Counted from the stretch's first letter, positions 8,647-19,903 are shown. The stretch: 39,977 nucleotides of DNA from Nitrospira sp. (GCA_016788465.1 JAEURV010000094.1:1-39977); one strand, 5' to 3'. Notes: generated by a model not told the origin, from the sequence alone. Made by a program: numbers and translations.

Positions 8647-8747
8647 ATAATGAGAGCGTTCCCCGTCAGATCATGGCCGTCGAGAGATCAATGCCGATGG
8701 GCATCCTAGCCACGATCGATAGAAGATTTCAATGACGGCTGCGGCCC

Positions 8748-9203
8748 TTACCGTTTTTCAAACGGCAACTCCTGTCGTTGAAGCGCGGACACATACTTCC
8801 ACTGTTTAGCCTGATCCTGATCAAAGCTCCCCAAGAAGATCACATCTCGATCGAGGTGGCGAAACTCCGTCAGATTAGCCTGACAATTCTGTGGATTAAT
8901 GACTCGCGCATCGTACTGACCAACAACATAGATATTGCCTTTTGCCGCCAAATAGACATTCCGCCGACCCGCATAGCCGGTATCTGGAAACAGTTCCGTT
9001 GAAGACTGACACCCCCCACGTCCCTGAACATTCATCGTAAGATTGAACCGCTGAAGAAATGGATCGGTTGCTGTCCTCACAATGGCGACTCGCACCTGCA
9101 GTGTCGCGATCTCAAGCGACGCGGTTTCGGGAACATTACTGTTGCATCCCACTGCAATCGGCAACAACGCAGTATAGATCATCGCCCGGACGGGGAGTCT
9201 CAC
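8748..9203 (-). CDS. Hypothetical lipoprotein
   Basis: This 151-residue protein has a hydrophobic leader with a lipobox-like 'IAVGC' at about residues 16-20, and a mature part rich in beta-prone segments ('VRVAIVRTATDPFLQRFNLTMNV', 'NVYLAAKGNIYVVGQYDARVI'). Cysteines occur in 'GGCQSS' and 'PQNCQAN' and may form a disulfide. I do not recognise the family. The GTG start at 9203 overlaps the stop of the upstream GlcG/HbpS-like gene (GTGA), so the two are very probably translated together and may form a periplasmic pair. An alternative ATG at 9182 would give a short leader. Confidence 0.65.
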   Translation of the reverse strand: MRLPVRAMIYTALLPIAVGCNSNVPETASLEIATLQVRVAIVRTATDPFLQRFNLTMNVQGRGGCQSSTELFPDTGYAGRRNVYLAAKGNIYVVGQYDARVINPQNCQANLTEFRHLDRDVIFLGSFDQDQAKQWKYVSALQRQELPFEKR

Positions 9204-9745
9204 TTGGCTGGCGAAACCTTGGGGGCCGCCCCGATCGCATCCAGTCCTTCCTGCGCACAGGCATCATCCAGATGGGTACCTGGCGCTCCACCAACCCCGA
9301 TTCCACCAAGCACGTCTCCTCCAATTTCAATGGGAAGCCCGCCGCCCAACATTAGAACCTCACCATTGATCTCACGAAGAGCCTGAAGCGCGGGAACTTT
9401 AGCAATGAGATCGGCAAGTTCACTCGTAGGACGCCGAAGACTGGCGGCCGTATAGGCCTTTTTCCGGCTACTGTCCACCGTATGAGGCCCAGCACCATCA
9501 GAACGTCCCATTGCACGAAGCACACCGTCACGGTCTACCACTGAAACACTGACCCGGTACCCATCCTTTTTACAGACGTCTAATGCGGCTTGAATCGCCT
9601 TGTTCGCCATTTCCAACGGCAAAACCGACTCTTTAGGCAGTTCATCGGCCAACGTGACGTAGGGAACTACGAAACTCATGAGAAGACAGAGCGGCACCCC
9701 GGCGACGATCATGCGAGACGCTAGGCGTGATAGAATCTTCATCAT
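9200..9745 (-). CDS. Exported GlcG/HbpS family (haem-binding-like) protein
   Basis: This 181-residue protein has a signal peptide (ends 'VVPYVTLADE') and then the GlcG/HbpS (DUF336) domain: 'EMANKAIQAALDVCKKDGYRVSVSVVDRDGVLRAMGR', 'GPHTVDSSRKKAYTAAS', 'GGGLPIEIGGDVLGGIGVGGA' and 'DDACAQEGLDAI'. HbpS of Streptomyces is an extracellular haem-binding protein; other members are linked to glycolate use, so the ligand here is undecided. ATG 9745 was chosen because GGAGG stands 7 nt upstream; the frame to 9772 is less likely. The stop overlaps the start of the lipoprotein gene. A periplasmic location is inferred from the signal peptide. Confidence 0.85.
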   Translation of the reverse strand: MMKILSRLASRMIVAGVPLCLLMSFVVPYVTLADELPKESVLPLEMANKAIQAALDVCKKDGYRVSVSVVDRDGVLRAMGRSDGAGPHTVDSSRKKAYTAASLRRPTSELADLIAKVPALQALREINGEVLMLGGGLPIEIGGDVLGGIGVGGAPGTHLDDACAQEGLDAIGAAPKVSPAK

Positions 9746-9815
9746 CTGAGAACCTCCGATCATACTCTGCATGCAGACTACGGATGCGTAGGGGGCCTGT
9801 CAAGGGAGGGACCGT

Positions 9816-11834
9816 CTAGCGGTGCTTCATAGCTGACCGATTGGGTCGAACCGAATTGGTTGGCTGAGCGGCAATCTTCAGTCCAAGGTCCTCAACCATG
9901 GCGCGAAGAGGTTCGGCAAGAGACCAGGCTTGTGCCGGACAACCTCGTGGAGCATGTGGATAATCTCCATCGAAAATCTCTGATATCTGGCCAAGGCAGG
10001 TTTCGCCCAGACTTACTTCTATTCCGTTCAGAAATGACCGCGCCTCACGTTTGACTGTCGAGGTGCGCCCGAACGTATTCACCCAGGCTGTGACAAAAGC
10101 TCCCAACAGGAACGGCCAGACGGTACCCTGATGGTAGGCACTAGCCCGTTCTCCTGGCCCTCCTTCATAGCGTGGCCGATACCGATTATCCTGTGGTGAC
10201 AATGTTCGAAGGCCCACTGGGGTCAGAAGCTGCTCCTTGACGATCCGAAGAGTCTGCATGGCCTGTGCGTTCGTCAACAGATCATCGCACAGGGAAATCG
10301 CATATACCTGATTGGGCCGGATCGAGGTGTCCTCCCCCCCTGGCCCATCGATGGTATCGTAGAGATACCGTCCATCCTTGTACCAGAATCGCGTACGGAA
10401 CGACGTGACAGCTCGTGTTCGATCTTTCCGACAACCAGCTGCATAGTCCCGCTCTCCAAATTGCTCCGCCAAACACCCGCCAACCTGCAACGCCCGAATC
10501 CACAAGGCTTGAACTTCTACAGGCTTTCCACGCCGCGGAGTGACAACGCAATCGCCGACCTTGGCATCCATCCATGTCAGTTGTATCCCTGGTATTCCTC
10601 CAGAAATTAGTCCATCAACATCCATCTTGATGTCGTATCTCGTCCCATCACGATAGCCGTCGAGAATCTGTCTAATAGCTGGCCACACGACCTCTCGAAC
10701 ACGTTTCGTATCCTTGCTGTAGGCCAGATAGCGATCAACCGCATGAATAAACCACAGGGATGCATCAATCGCATTATATTCAGGACTTTTGCCGAGATCT
10801 GGAAAACGATTCGGCACCATGCCTTTTGACACAAAGGGAATAAAGGATTGAATGATATGCCACGCAACCTCGTACTGTCCGGTCACAAGAAAGAGGCCGG
10901 GTAATGAGATAAAAGTGTCTCGCCCCCAATCTGTAAACCACGGATATCCAGCGATAACCGTCTGCCTCGAACCCTGCCGAACGAAAAATGTACCGGAGGC
11001 TTGTCGGAGCGCTTCGGCGAAGCGGTCATGATGCGTTATGATCTTGCGATGCCTTACCCGCCCGGCACCTTCCGCCCGAATGAGTTCTCCTGTCTCAATA
11101 CCGCCAACCACTTCGCTGCTCAGTACAAGAACTTGCTCCTCGTCGGACTTTAACTGAAAAATCATTTCTCCTGGAGACCACCAGTCTTCTTGAAAATCAA
11201 GCCCACGCTCTCGCTCGAGGGGAAACTGCACATACCGATACCAATCGGGAGCGTGGCGATAGCGTCCGGTATGTCTGCAATGTACGGCCGGAAGACTCTG
11301 ATATGGCTGCCAGGTCACCCACTGCTCCGCGACCGTTGCTTTGGGGTAAAGCGCTTCGTTTTCATGGTGGAGGGCATGATAATCCCGTCCCGTGAGCATC
11401 GGGCGCACCTGTAGTTTGATGACGTCCGTCGTAGGGTTGGGTAGTCTCCATCGCACCACAACTGTGTTGTGGTCTCGCACACAGAATATTTCCCGGCTGA
11501 CGGTTCGACCTTTGAACCTAAATGTCCAGGTTGGCCAAGGAGCCGATGAGAAGGAGGTGCAATGGCTATACCCTTGAGGATGGGTTACGCCGGGATACAG
11601 ATTCGTCGAGATTGAAAACGTGCAGCCATCCACATGGAGCCATTCCTCTAAGTGATTGACCAATACATACCGATGGTACTCAGGAGGACTCGCCACAACC
11701 AACAACCCATGATAGCGGCGCGTATTGGCACCAGCCACAGTCCCCGATGCAAATCCCCCGCAGCCGTTCGTCTCCAGCCATTCTAGACTCAGCGCACGAT
11801 CGAGATCTTGGCATGCCTCTTTGCCAATCCGCAT
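9816..11834 (-). CDS. Glycogen debranching-type enzyme (amylo-alpha-1,6-glucosidase, GH133)
   Basis: This 672-residue protein has two domains. The N-terminal beta domain carries the signature 'EWLETNGCGGFASGTVAGANTRRYHGLLV' (read in two parts, residues 18-47). The C-terminal (alpha/alpha)6 barrel carries 'AGYPWFTDWGRDTFIS', 'NAIDASLWF', 'TWMDAKVGD', 'GKPVEVQALWI', 'GLRTLSPQD' and 'AYHQGTVWP'. These are hallmarks of the bacterial/archaeal GH133 debranching enzymes, which remove alpha-1,6-linked glucose from glycogen-type glucans. There is no signal peptide, so it is cytoplasmic. AAGGGGAG stands 3 nt before ATG 11834. It lies 103 bp downstream of the GH63-like gene and probably acts with it in turnover of a storage glucan or compatible solute. 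Confidence 0.9.
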   Translation of the reverse strand: MRIGKEACQDLDRALSLEWLETNGCGGFASGTVAGANTRRYHGLLVVASPPEYHRYVLVNHLEEWLHVDGCTFSISTNLYPGVTHPQGYSHCTSFSSAPWPTWTFRFKGRTVSREIFCVRDHNTVVVRWRLPNPTTDVIKLQVRPMLTGRDYHALHHENEALYPKATVAEQWVTWQPYQSLPAVHCRHTGRYRHAPDWYRYVQFPLERERGLDFQEDWWSPGEMIFQLKSDEEQVLVLSSEVVGGIETGELIRAEGAGRVRHRKIITHHDRFAEALRQASGTFFVRQGSRQTVIAGYPWFTDWGRDTFISLPGLFLVTGQYEVAWHIIQSFIPFVSKGMVPNRFPDLGKSPEYNAIDASLWFIHAVDRYLAYSKDTKRVREVVWPAIRQILDGYRDGTRYDIKMDVDGLISGGIPGIQLTWMDAKVGDCVVTPRRGKPVEVQALWIRALQVGGCLAEQFGERDYAAGCRKDRTRAVTSFRTRFWYKDGRYLYDTIDGPGGEDTSIRPNQVYAISLCDDLLTNAQAMQTLRIVKEQLLTPVGLRTLSPQDNRYRPRYEGGPGERASAYHQGTVWPFLLGAFVTAWVNTFGRTSTVKREARSFLNGIEVSLGETCLGQISEIFDGDYPHAPRGCPAQAWSLAEPLRAMVEDLGLKIAAQPTNSVRPNRSAMKHR

Positions 11835-11883
11835 CAGCTCCCCTTGTTGCCCCCTATCTCGTCACTCCGAAGATGCGTTTCAC

Positions 11884-11925
11884 CGTTCGACAGGCTCACC
11901 GCCCTGAGCGAAGCCGAAAAGCGAA
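11884..11925. repeat. REP-like palindromic repeat between the two glycosidase genes
   Basis: The plus strand reads TTCGACAGGCTCA (11886-11898), then CTGAGCGAAGCCGAA (11904-11918), two imperfectly complementary halves around a 5-nt centre. This resembles the widespread intergenic element 'ttcgacaggctcaggg...cctgagc...gaa' that I know from many bacterial genomes. Only one copy was seen in this window. Confidence 0.6.
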
Positions 11926-11937
11926 CGACGCGCCTCC

Positions 11938-14619
<2,682 letters not shown>

Positions 14620-14880
14620 AAGCACCCCGCACTCAGCACCCACGTGAGCAGTGCACGATCGCTACGATGCACCCAGTCGACACCCGAATCAAGTGCACAT
14701 CCCGACCAGGCACTTCAACTCAAGTCTCTCTTCGGTCTTTTTTCAAATTGTCTGAATTATCCGAAATCAACCAAGAGCGGTGTTCACCACCAGTCCGACA
14801 GGTACACAGTTATCTTGGAATCACGCGATAGGGTTGGAGAATATGACGAAGGAATGCAGGAGGGAGAACGGTGCCGACAC

Positions 14881-15141
14881 CTAGCTCCAGATCACTTGTT
14901 CCTGGTTCAGGAGGTACTCGATCACTTCAATGCTGTTCCGCATTTGGATCTGCGCCTGTTCGGACATGGGAAGTACGGCACCGACTAATTTCCCTGACTC
15001 CATATCCATGAGTGAGGGAATGGCCTCACCCGACAGTTTTTCGAGATTGCTTCGGAAGCTAGCCAATGGACGACCTCCTGGTTGAATCTTTCTCGGCATA
15101 CCCAAGCCGTTACTTGAGCCGGAAAGTGCACTGGAAGGCAT
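14881..15141 (-). CDS. Hypothetical protein, 86 residues
   Basis: This is a soluble, mostly helical small protein. The first 30 residues are rich in Ser and Gly (MPSSALSGSSNGLG), then comes 'PLASFRSNLEKLSGEAIPSLMD' and a helical tail 'QAQIQMRNSIEVIEYLLNQEQ'. There is no signal peptide, membrane helix or cysteine. GAGG stands 8 nt before ATG 15141; the frame could extend to a GTG at 15186, but that start has no ribosome site. I do not recognise a family. The gene lies alone between the beta-helix gene and the GH63-like gene, all on the minus strand. Confidence 0.5.
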   Translation of the reverse strand: MPSSALSGSSNGLGMPRKIQPGGRPLASFRSNLEKLSGEAIPSLMDMESGKLVGAVLPMSEQAQIQMRNSIEVIEYLLNQEQVIWS

Positions 15142-15218
15142 CGCACTCGCCTCAAAGGATATCAGACGCAGCTTGGCAAGCGACACAACCTGCTATCTAA
15201 TTGTTTTTAATAATATTT

Positions 15219-16253
15219 CTACTTTATCGATGGAGATCGACGAGGGGGAAGCGCTCCAAGATGAGAGAACCCACCCATATTGAGAAGAGTAGAGTCCGGC
15301 CGGAGATGGAAGTCATCCTGCTCGGCATCAACAAAACGGGGATCCGCAAAGATATCGGAGTTGACCTTCAGCTCCGGAGCGGGACGATTCGGCGAACCGA
15401 CTCGCATATAGTCGGCCTCGCCGTTGAAGAGAAGGTTGTACCCCGCCTTCATCTGACTTGACGGGGCAATCAGAAAACCAACCTTGTTGAAGCTCAAAAT
15501 GTTCCCCATGGCCTCAATCTGTGAGGCGCCGAGAAATGTTGCGCCTCCGCCGTTCTTCACCAGGGTGTTATTCACTAATACCGCAGCAGATTGATCACCG
15601 ATGACGACAGCCTCAAAAAGACTTCTCGTAATGATATTGTGCTCGAGTCGAACCGACGACTTGCCGGTAACATTGATCCCATAATCGTTATCATGGATAA
15701 AATTCCCAACCAGGACGGCCTGGGAGTCTGAAAAGTGCGCGCCGGTCGTCTCGCTTCCACCGATGATACAATCCTCTATTCGAACGTCTTGAACCTGCTG
15801 GCTGAAGACCATGCCCTTGACATGAAGTTGACGAAGTACGATACGGTTCCCGTTGAAAATACCCAGCGCATGCCCTCCATGCTCGTTGATCGTCAAACCG
15901 CTGATCTCAATATCCGTGGCACCATAAGGCCATTTGCCCACATGGAGAACTCCCACCATCTCCCCGCGCCCTTGCAAGACAACCTGCTCAACTCCGGCAC
16001 CGACAATCTTGACCTTTTCCTTACTATGGATGGTCAGGTCCTGGCGATACAGACCGGCCTTAATCAACACCGTGTCGCCTTTTCCTGCGCTGTCGACAGC
16101 CTCTTGTATTGAAGAGAAATCACCTGAACCATCCAATGCCACGGTGATCGTCCGTGGATCAGACGCCATGCCCTCCGTCCCGGCCACAGCAATCCCCGCG
16201 CCGAGGACAGAACAGACGACGATCAGCAGAAATCGATACATGGCAAAACTCAT
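15219..16253 (-). CDS. Exported right-handed parallel beta-helix protein
   Basis: This 344-residue protein has a signal peptide (ends 'GAGIAVAGTE', about residue 27). The opening strand 'ITVALDGSGDFSSIQEAVDSAGKGDTVLIKAGLY' is of the pectinesterase/NosD type, followed by repeated coils with the 'N.I....GI.V' rhythm ('LVGNFIHDNDYGINVTG', 'LEHNIITRSLFEAVVIG', 'LVNNTLVKNGGGATFLG', 'AMGNILSFNKVGFLIAP'). The end 'DPRFVDAEQDDFHLRPDS' is the usual tail of secreted beta-helix proteins. The family includes polysaccharide lyases, epimerases and binding proteins. I see no catalytic signature, so only an envelope polysaccharide-related role is suggested. A second in-frame ATG lies at 16241. The gene is divergent from coaE. 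Confidence 0.82.
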   Translation of the reverse strand: MSFAMYRFLLIVVCSVLGAGIAVAGTEGMASDPRTITVALDGSGDFSSIQEAVDSAGKGDTVLIKAGLYRQDLTIHSKEKVKIVGAGVEQVVLQGRGEMVGVLHVGKWPYGATDIEISGLTINEHGGHALGIFNGNRIVLRQLHVKGMVFSQQVQDVRIEDCIIGGSETTGAHFSDSQAVLVGNFIHDNDYGINVTGKSSVRLEHNIITRSLFEAVVIGDQSAAVLVNNTLVKNGGGATFLGASQIEAMGNILSFNKVGFLIAPSSQMKAGYNLLFNGEADYMRVGSPNRPAPELKVNSDIFADPRFVDAEQDDFHLRPDSTLLNMGGFSHLGALPPRRSPSIK

Positions 16254-16322
16254 ACAAGCGGGGAACCGGGGATGTCAATCTCAGTTTATTGTCAGGCCTG
16301 ACGCGTGATAAGCTCCGCCGCC

Positions 16323-16952
16323 ATGATATTGATCGGACTCACCGGGGGTGTTGCCACCGGGAAAAGCACTGTCGCGAAGATGTTCAAGCAATGCGGGGCC
16401 ATCATCATCGATGCCGATGAACTGGCGAGAGAGGTCGTCCTCCCAGGCAAACCGGCGTGGCGCGGCATTGTGCGTCAATTTGGCAAGTCCGTCTTGAACG
16501 CCGACCGCACGATCAATCGACAAGCCCTCGGGGCAATCGTATTCAGTCGTCCGGTGAAGCGACGAGTGCTTGAACGTCTCATCCACCCCCGTGTCGCCCG
16601 AGAACAACGACGTCTGACCAGAGAAGCAGCAAGAAAAGATCCAAGCGCGGTGGTGATCTATGACGTCCCCCTACTCTTCGAAGCCGGTATCAACAAACGG
16701 GTTGACAAGATCATTGTCGTCACTGCCGACCGAAGCACGCAAATTACCCGTCTGAAGAACCGGAATGGCCTCACCCGGGCTGAAGCACTCCGGCGTATTC
16801 GCAGCCAAATGCCGTTGTCAGAAAAACTTCGCAAGGCCGATATGGTCATTGACGGAACATTGCCTCGCACAGTTGGTAGGAAGCGAGTGCGGAGTGTTTT
16901 CAGAGCACTCTCTACGCTGGCATCATCCACGGATTCTCCGCAGATCCGGTAG
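16323..16952 (+). CDS. coaE: Dephospho-CoA kinase
   Basis: This 209-residue cytoplasmic kinase phosphorylates dephospho-CoA at the 3' hydroxyl, the last step of coenzyme A synthesis. The P-loop GGVATGKST is at residues 8-16, then 'GAIIIDADELAREVVLPG' (substrate-binding DAD), 'RRVLERLIHPRV', 'VVIYDVPLLFEAGI' (PLLFE block) and 'QITRLKNRNGLTRAEALRRIRSQMP' (lid region). These are the standard CoaE landmarks at the usual length. ATG 16323 is chosen because 'MILIGLTGG' matches the family start; a GTG at 16305 would add six residues. It is followed 165 bp later by trxB on the same strand. Confidence 0.95.
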   Translation: MILIGLTGGVATGKSTVAKMFKQCGAIIIDADELAREVVLPGKPAWRGIVRQFGKSVLNADRTINRQALGAIVFSRPVKRRVLERLIHPRVAREQRRLTREAARKDPSAVVIYDVPLLFEAGINKRVDKIIVVTADRSTQITRLKNRNGLTRAEALRRIRSQMPLSEKLRKADMVIDGTLPRTVGRKRVRSVFRALSTLASSTDSPQIR

Positions 16953-17117
16953 ACTCGCGTCCTTGTCCTCCCGACGATTGTATGCCGAAACGCAAGCCAT
17001 TGCCCATCAGTCGATGATCATCCAAGGGCACGAGCCGCATGAATCGTGCTTCGTGCTTTCAGCCGATCGCCGACCACCTCCTACCGTCTCGTTCCCACAC
17101 TGTGTTAAAGTCCCGTT

Positions 17118-18038
17118 ATGCATAACGTCGTCATCATCGGTTCGGGACCGGCCGGTTTAACCGCTGCAATCTATACCGCGCGGGCGAATCTGTCCCCCCT
17201 CCTCATCGAAGGTTGGCAATCAGGAGGACAACTCACCACCACAACGGAAGTGGAAAACTACCCTGGATTTGCGAAGGGCATTATGGGCCCGGAGTTGATG
17301 AAAGACATGCGAGCCCAAGCAGAACGCTTCGGCACGGAATTTCTCACCGGCGAGGTGTCAGCCGTAAACTTCAAGAACCGCCCGTTGACGCTCACGATCG
17401 ATGGTGAGCGAACCGTAGAAGCAAAAACCGTCATCATCGCCACAGGCGCATCAGCCATTCCTATCGATGTACCGAACGAAAAGCGACTGACGGGCCATGG
17501 CGTGTCGACCTGTGCGACCTGCGACGGATTTTTTTTCAGAGGGAAAGACCTTATCATAGTGGGCGGAGGCGATAGCGCGATGGAAGAAGCCATCTTTCTC
17601 ACCAAGTTCGCCACGAAGGTCTCCATTGTGCATCGTCGTGACAAGCTCAGGGCCTCGAAAATCATGCAAGAGCGTGCGCTAAAAAACGAGAAGATTGCGT
17701 TTGTGTGGAATTCCATCGTGGAAGACATTCTCGGCAACGACGTGGTCACTGGCGTGCGACTCAAGAACGTGGTCACCGGCAAGACGATGAATCTTGCGTG
17801 CGCAGGCATATTTGTCGCCATCGGTCATCGACCGAATACGGCTCTCTTCACAGGCCAACTCGACATGGACGAAAAAGGCTATATCCGAACCCACAGGGGC
17901 ACGACCACGAGTGTGCCGGGTGTCTTCGCCGCCGGAGACGTACAAGATTCAACATATCGTCAAGCCATTACCGCGGCTGGCACCGGCTGCATGGCCGCGA
18001 TTGACGTTGAACGGTTTCTGGAAGCGAGTGAAAGGTAA
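17118..18038 (+). CDS. trxB: Thioredoxin reductase
   Basis: This 306-residue flavoprotein transfers electrons from NADPH to thioredoxin. The N-terminal FAD loop GSGPAG is at about residues 8-13, 'QSGGQLTTTTEVENYPGF' at about 34-51, the active-site pair C132/C135 in CATCDG, the NADPH loop 'GGGDSAMEEA', and 'GVFAAGDVQDSTYRQAITAAGTGCMAA' near the end. The length and all motifs are normal for a low-molecular-weight TrxB. The last codons (GCGAGTGAAAGGTAA) already lie in the low-complexity inverted repeat that brackets the next gene, so the C-terminus may have been altered by the insertion of that unit. Confidence 0.95.
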   Translation: MHNVVIIGSGPAGLTAAIYTARANLSPLLIEGWQSGGQLTTTTEVENYPGFAKGIMGPELMKDMRAQAERFGTEFLTGEVSAVNFKNRPLTLTIDGERTVEAKTVIIATGASAIPIDVPNEKRLTGHGVSTCATCDGFFFRGKDLIIVGGGDSAMEEAIFLTKFATKVSIVHRRDKLRASKIMQERALKNEKIAFVWNSIVEDILGNDVVTGVRLKNVVTGKTMNLACAGIFVAIGHRPNTALFTGQLDMDEKGYIRTHRGTTTSVPGVFAAGDVQDSTYRQAITAAGTGCMAAIDVERFLEASER

Positions 18039-18058
18039 AAGGTTAGAAGTGAAAGGTG
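18028..18058. repeat. Left arm of imperfect inverted repeat (GTGAAA-type)
   Basis: Purine-rich sequence GTGAAAGGTAAAAGG... (31 nt). It matches the reverse complement of 18476-18506 at about 24 of 31 positions by eye. The left arm begins inside the last codons of trxB; the two arms enclose the four-helix-bundle gene. Confidence 0.65.
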
Positions 18059-18064
18059 GACTCG

Positions 18065-18427
18065 GTGGAGAAGCCGCATAAGAAACTGGAGGCTTGAAAA
18101 ACAGCCATTGAGATGGTTCTGTTCGTGTACAAACTAGCTGATGCGTTCCCATCTAAAGAACAATACGGTCTTTGCACTCAGGTTCGTCGTGCTGCAATCA
18201 GCATCCCTAGCAATATCGCAGAAGGGGCAGCGCGTCAGTCCAAGAAGGAGTTTACTAAGTTTCTCCATATCGCCAAAGGCTCTTTGAGCGAATTGGGTAC
18301 ACAATTTGAATTAGCTCATCTCCTCGGTTATCTAAGCCCCGCAGAGTGGCATGCCATGAATGACAAACTCACACACGTTGACCGCCTGCTCAGTGGCCTC
18401 ATTCGTCATTTCCGCACTAGAAAGTAA
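18065..18427 (+). pseudogene. Four-helix-bundle protein (23S rRNA intervening-sequence type) with in-frame TGA
   Basis: Reading from GTG 18065 gives VEKPHKKLEA, then TGA (18095-18097), then KTAIEMVLFVYKLADAFPSKE and on to the end. The family normally has Trp at exactly this point ('..kLeaWk.aielv..vYklt..fP..E'), and TGG to TGA is one base. Downstream are the family blocks 'YGLCTQVRRAAISIPSNIAEGAARQSKKEF', 'FLHIAKGSLSELGTQ' and 'LAHLLGYLS'. The full reading would be 120 residues, the usual family length; from the internal ATG 18113 it is only 104 residues and lacks the first part of helix 1. It could be a nonsense allele, a shortened but working protein, or a sequencing error. The family is found inside 23S rRNA insertions and as free-standing genes; its function is unclear. 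Confidence 0.75.
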
Positions 18428-18475
18428 CGCATGCACTCTAACTGCTCTTCTCCGCACCTCTCACTTTCCACTTTT

Positions 18476-18528
18476 TGCCCTTCACTTCTTACTTTTCACC
18501 TTTTACTTTTCACTTTTCACTTTTCACG
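18476..18528. repeat. Right arm of inverted repeat and ACTTTTC heptamer tract upstream of thiI
   Basis: 18476-18506 is the right arm, complementary to 18028-18058. It runs into a tract of 7-nt units (ACTTTTC, ACCTTTT, then three ACTTTTC) ending directly at the thiI start codon. There is no purine-rich ribosome site between the tract and ATG 18529. Confidence 0.7.
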
Positions 18529-19716
18529 ATGAAAGTCGCCATCGCCCATTACCATGAACTCGCCTTGAAGGGTCACAATCGAGACTACTTCGAGCAAAGC
18601 CTCATCACGAACATTAGGACGGCGCTCAAAGATTTGGGCATTCGACAGGTTCAGAACGTCCATAGCCGCATCCGCATTGAGCTTCCACTGGAATCAGATC
18701 TAGATGTCGTTCGCAATCGGCTTGTTCGCGTGTGTGGTATTGCGAACTTCTCGCTGGGTCGCGTGATACCGTTGCAGTTAGGAAACCCGGATCTTGAGGC
18801 ACTCTCCAGCGCTGCGGTTGAGGAGCTCCAGACCAAATCATTCCGGACTTTTCGAGTCACCGCGAAGCGAGCCGATAAACGATTGGCGGTGACCTCTATG
18901 GATATTGAAAAAGCCGTCGGTGCCGCCATTTGCGAGAAAACCGGAAAAACAGTCAGTCTGAAGCAGCCAGACGTCACAGTCTACATAGAGCTCCTGACGA
19001 AGGATGCATTTTGTTCAGCGGAAAAAGTCGAAGGCCCGGGAGGCATGCCCACCGGCGTCAGCGGGAAGGTGGCATGCCTGATTTCAGGAGGGATCGACTC
19101 GCCGGTCGCAGCCTATCGCATGGTCAAACGCGGTTGCCTCGCGATGTTTGTCCATTTTTCTGGCCGACCTCTTGTAAGCCGAGCTTCCGAGGAGAAAGTT
19201 CGTGACCTCGTACGGACATTGACCCAATATCAATATGCCTCACAGCTCTACATGATTCCGTTTGGAGAAATTCAGCGTGAGATTGTCCTCACGGCACCGG
19301 CGCCCTTCCGCGTCGTGCTGTATCGCCGAATGATGGTCCGGATTACAGAGGAACTGGCCAGGAGAAACCACTGCTGGGCGCTGGTCACCGGCGATAGCCT
19401 AGGCCAAGTCGCCTCACAAACCCCTCAAAACCTCTGTGTGATTGAAGATGCCGCAGAACTGCCGATCCTCCGCCCCCTGATCGGGATGGACAAACGTGAG
19501 ATCATCGACGAAGCCAGACGGCTCGGCACCTATGAAACCTCCATCGAGCCGGACCAGGATTGCTGCAAACTCTTCGTGCCTCCTCATCCAAGCACCAAGA
19601 CCCGGCTGGATGACGTGTTAAGAATTGAGCGCACCTTGGATATCGCCGAGCTGGTCAAGCGAGGACTCGAGAAAGTCGAACTGACGGAGTTGTCGTTCCC
19701 CTCTTCCACAACCTAG
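18529..19716 (+). CDS. thiI: tRNA 4-thiouridine sulfurtransferase
   Basis: This 395-residue enzyme makes 4-thiouridine at position 8 of tRNA and may supply sulfur for thiamine. The N-terminal ferredoxin-like part begins 'VAIAHYHELALKGHNRDYFE', the THUMP domain covers about residues 60-165, and the PP-loop ATP site SGGIDS is at about residues 186-191. 'HFSGRPLVSRASEEKVRDLV', 'YRRMMVRI', 'VTGDSLGQVASQT' and 'DCCKLFVPPHPST' follow, with cysteines at about 345-346 near the place of the E. coli disulfide-forming Cys344. There is no C-terminal rhodanese domain, as in most non-enteric ThiI. ATG 18529 fits the family start. The upstream frame to 18475 is repeat sequence. The lack of a ribosome site in front of it is unusual. 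Confidence 0.93.
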   Translation: MKVAIAHYHELALKGHNRDYFEQSLITNIRTALKDLGIRQVQNVHSRIRIELPLESDLDVVRNRLVRVCGIANFSLGRVIPLQLGNPDLEALSSAAVEELQTKSFRTFRVTAKRADKRLAVTSMDIEKAVGAAICEKTGKTVSLKQPDVTVYIELLTKDAFCSAEKVEGPGGMPTGVSGKVACLISGGIDSPVAAYRMVKRGCLAMFVHFSGRPLVSRASEEKVRDLVRTLTQYQYASQLYMIPFGEIQREIVLTAPAPFRVVLYRRMMVRITEELARRNHCWALVTGDSLGQVASQTPQNLCVIEDAAELPILRPLIGMDKREIIDEARRLGTYETSIEPDQDCCKLFVPPHPSTKTRLDDVLRIERTLDIAELVKRGLEKVELTELSFPSSTT

Positions 19717-19773
19717 CTCGTACGTTTTTTCTTCTGCGAAGAGGAAACAGATCAGTCAAAAATTGGTGCCAAC

Positions 19774-19836
19774 GGCGAGGGGGGGCGTTTGAAGTCGCGT
19801 TCGCATCAGTTGCGCTTGCTCCTACTGAGGGGGACA
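19774..19836. repeat. Degenerate repeat, copy A (tRNA-Ser 3'-end related)
   Basis: It starts GGCGAGGGGG and continues TTTGAAGTCGCGTTCGCA...GCTCCTAC.GAGGGGG. It is a more decayed relative of the copy at 19904-19969. Confidence 0.5.
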
Positions 19837-19903
19837 ACACAGGCGGTGCTCTATCCCGTCGCCAGGAACAAGACTAAGGCTTCGGATCGAGCAAGCTCTG
19901 TTT

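Noticed and set aside
18486-18528. CRISPR array or riboswitch upstream of thiI
   Set aside because: The units are 7 nt, contiguous and without spacers; no aptamer-like structure is visible.
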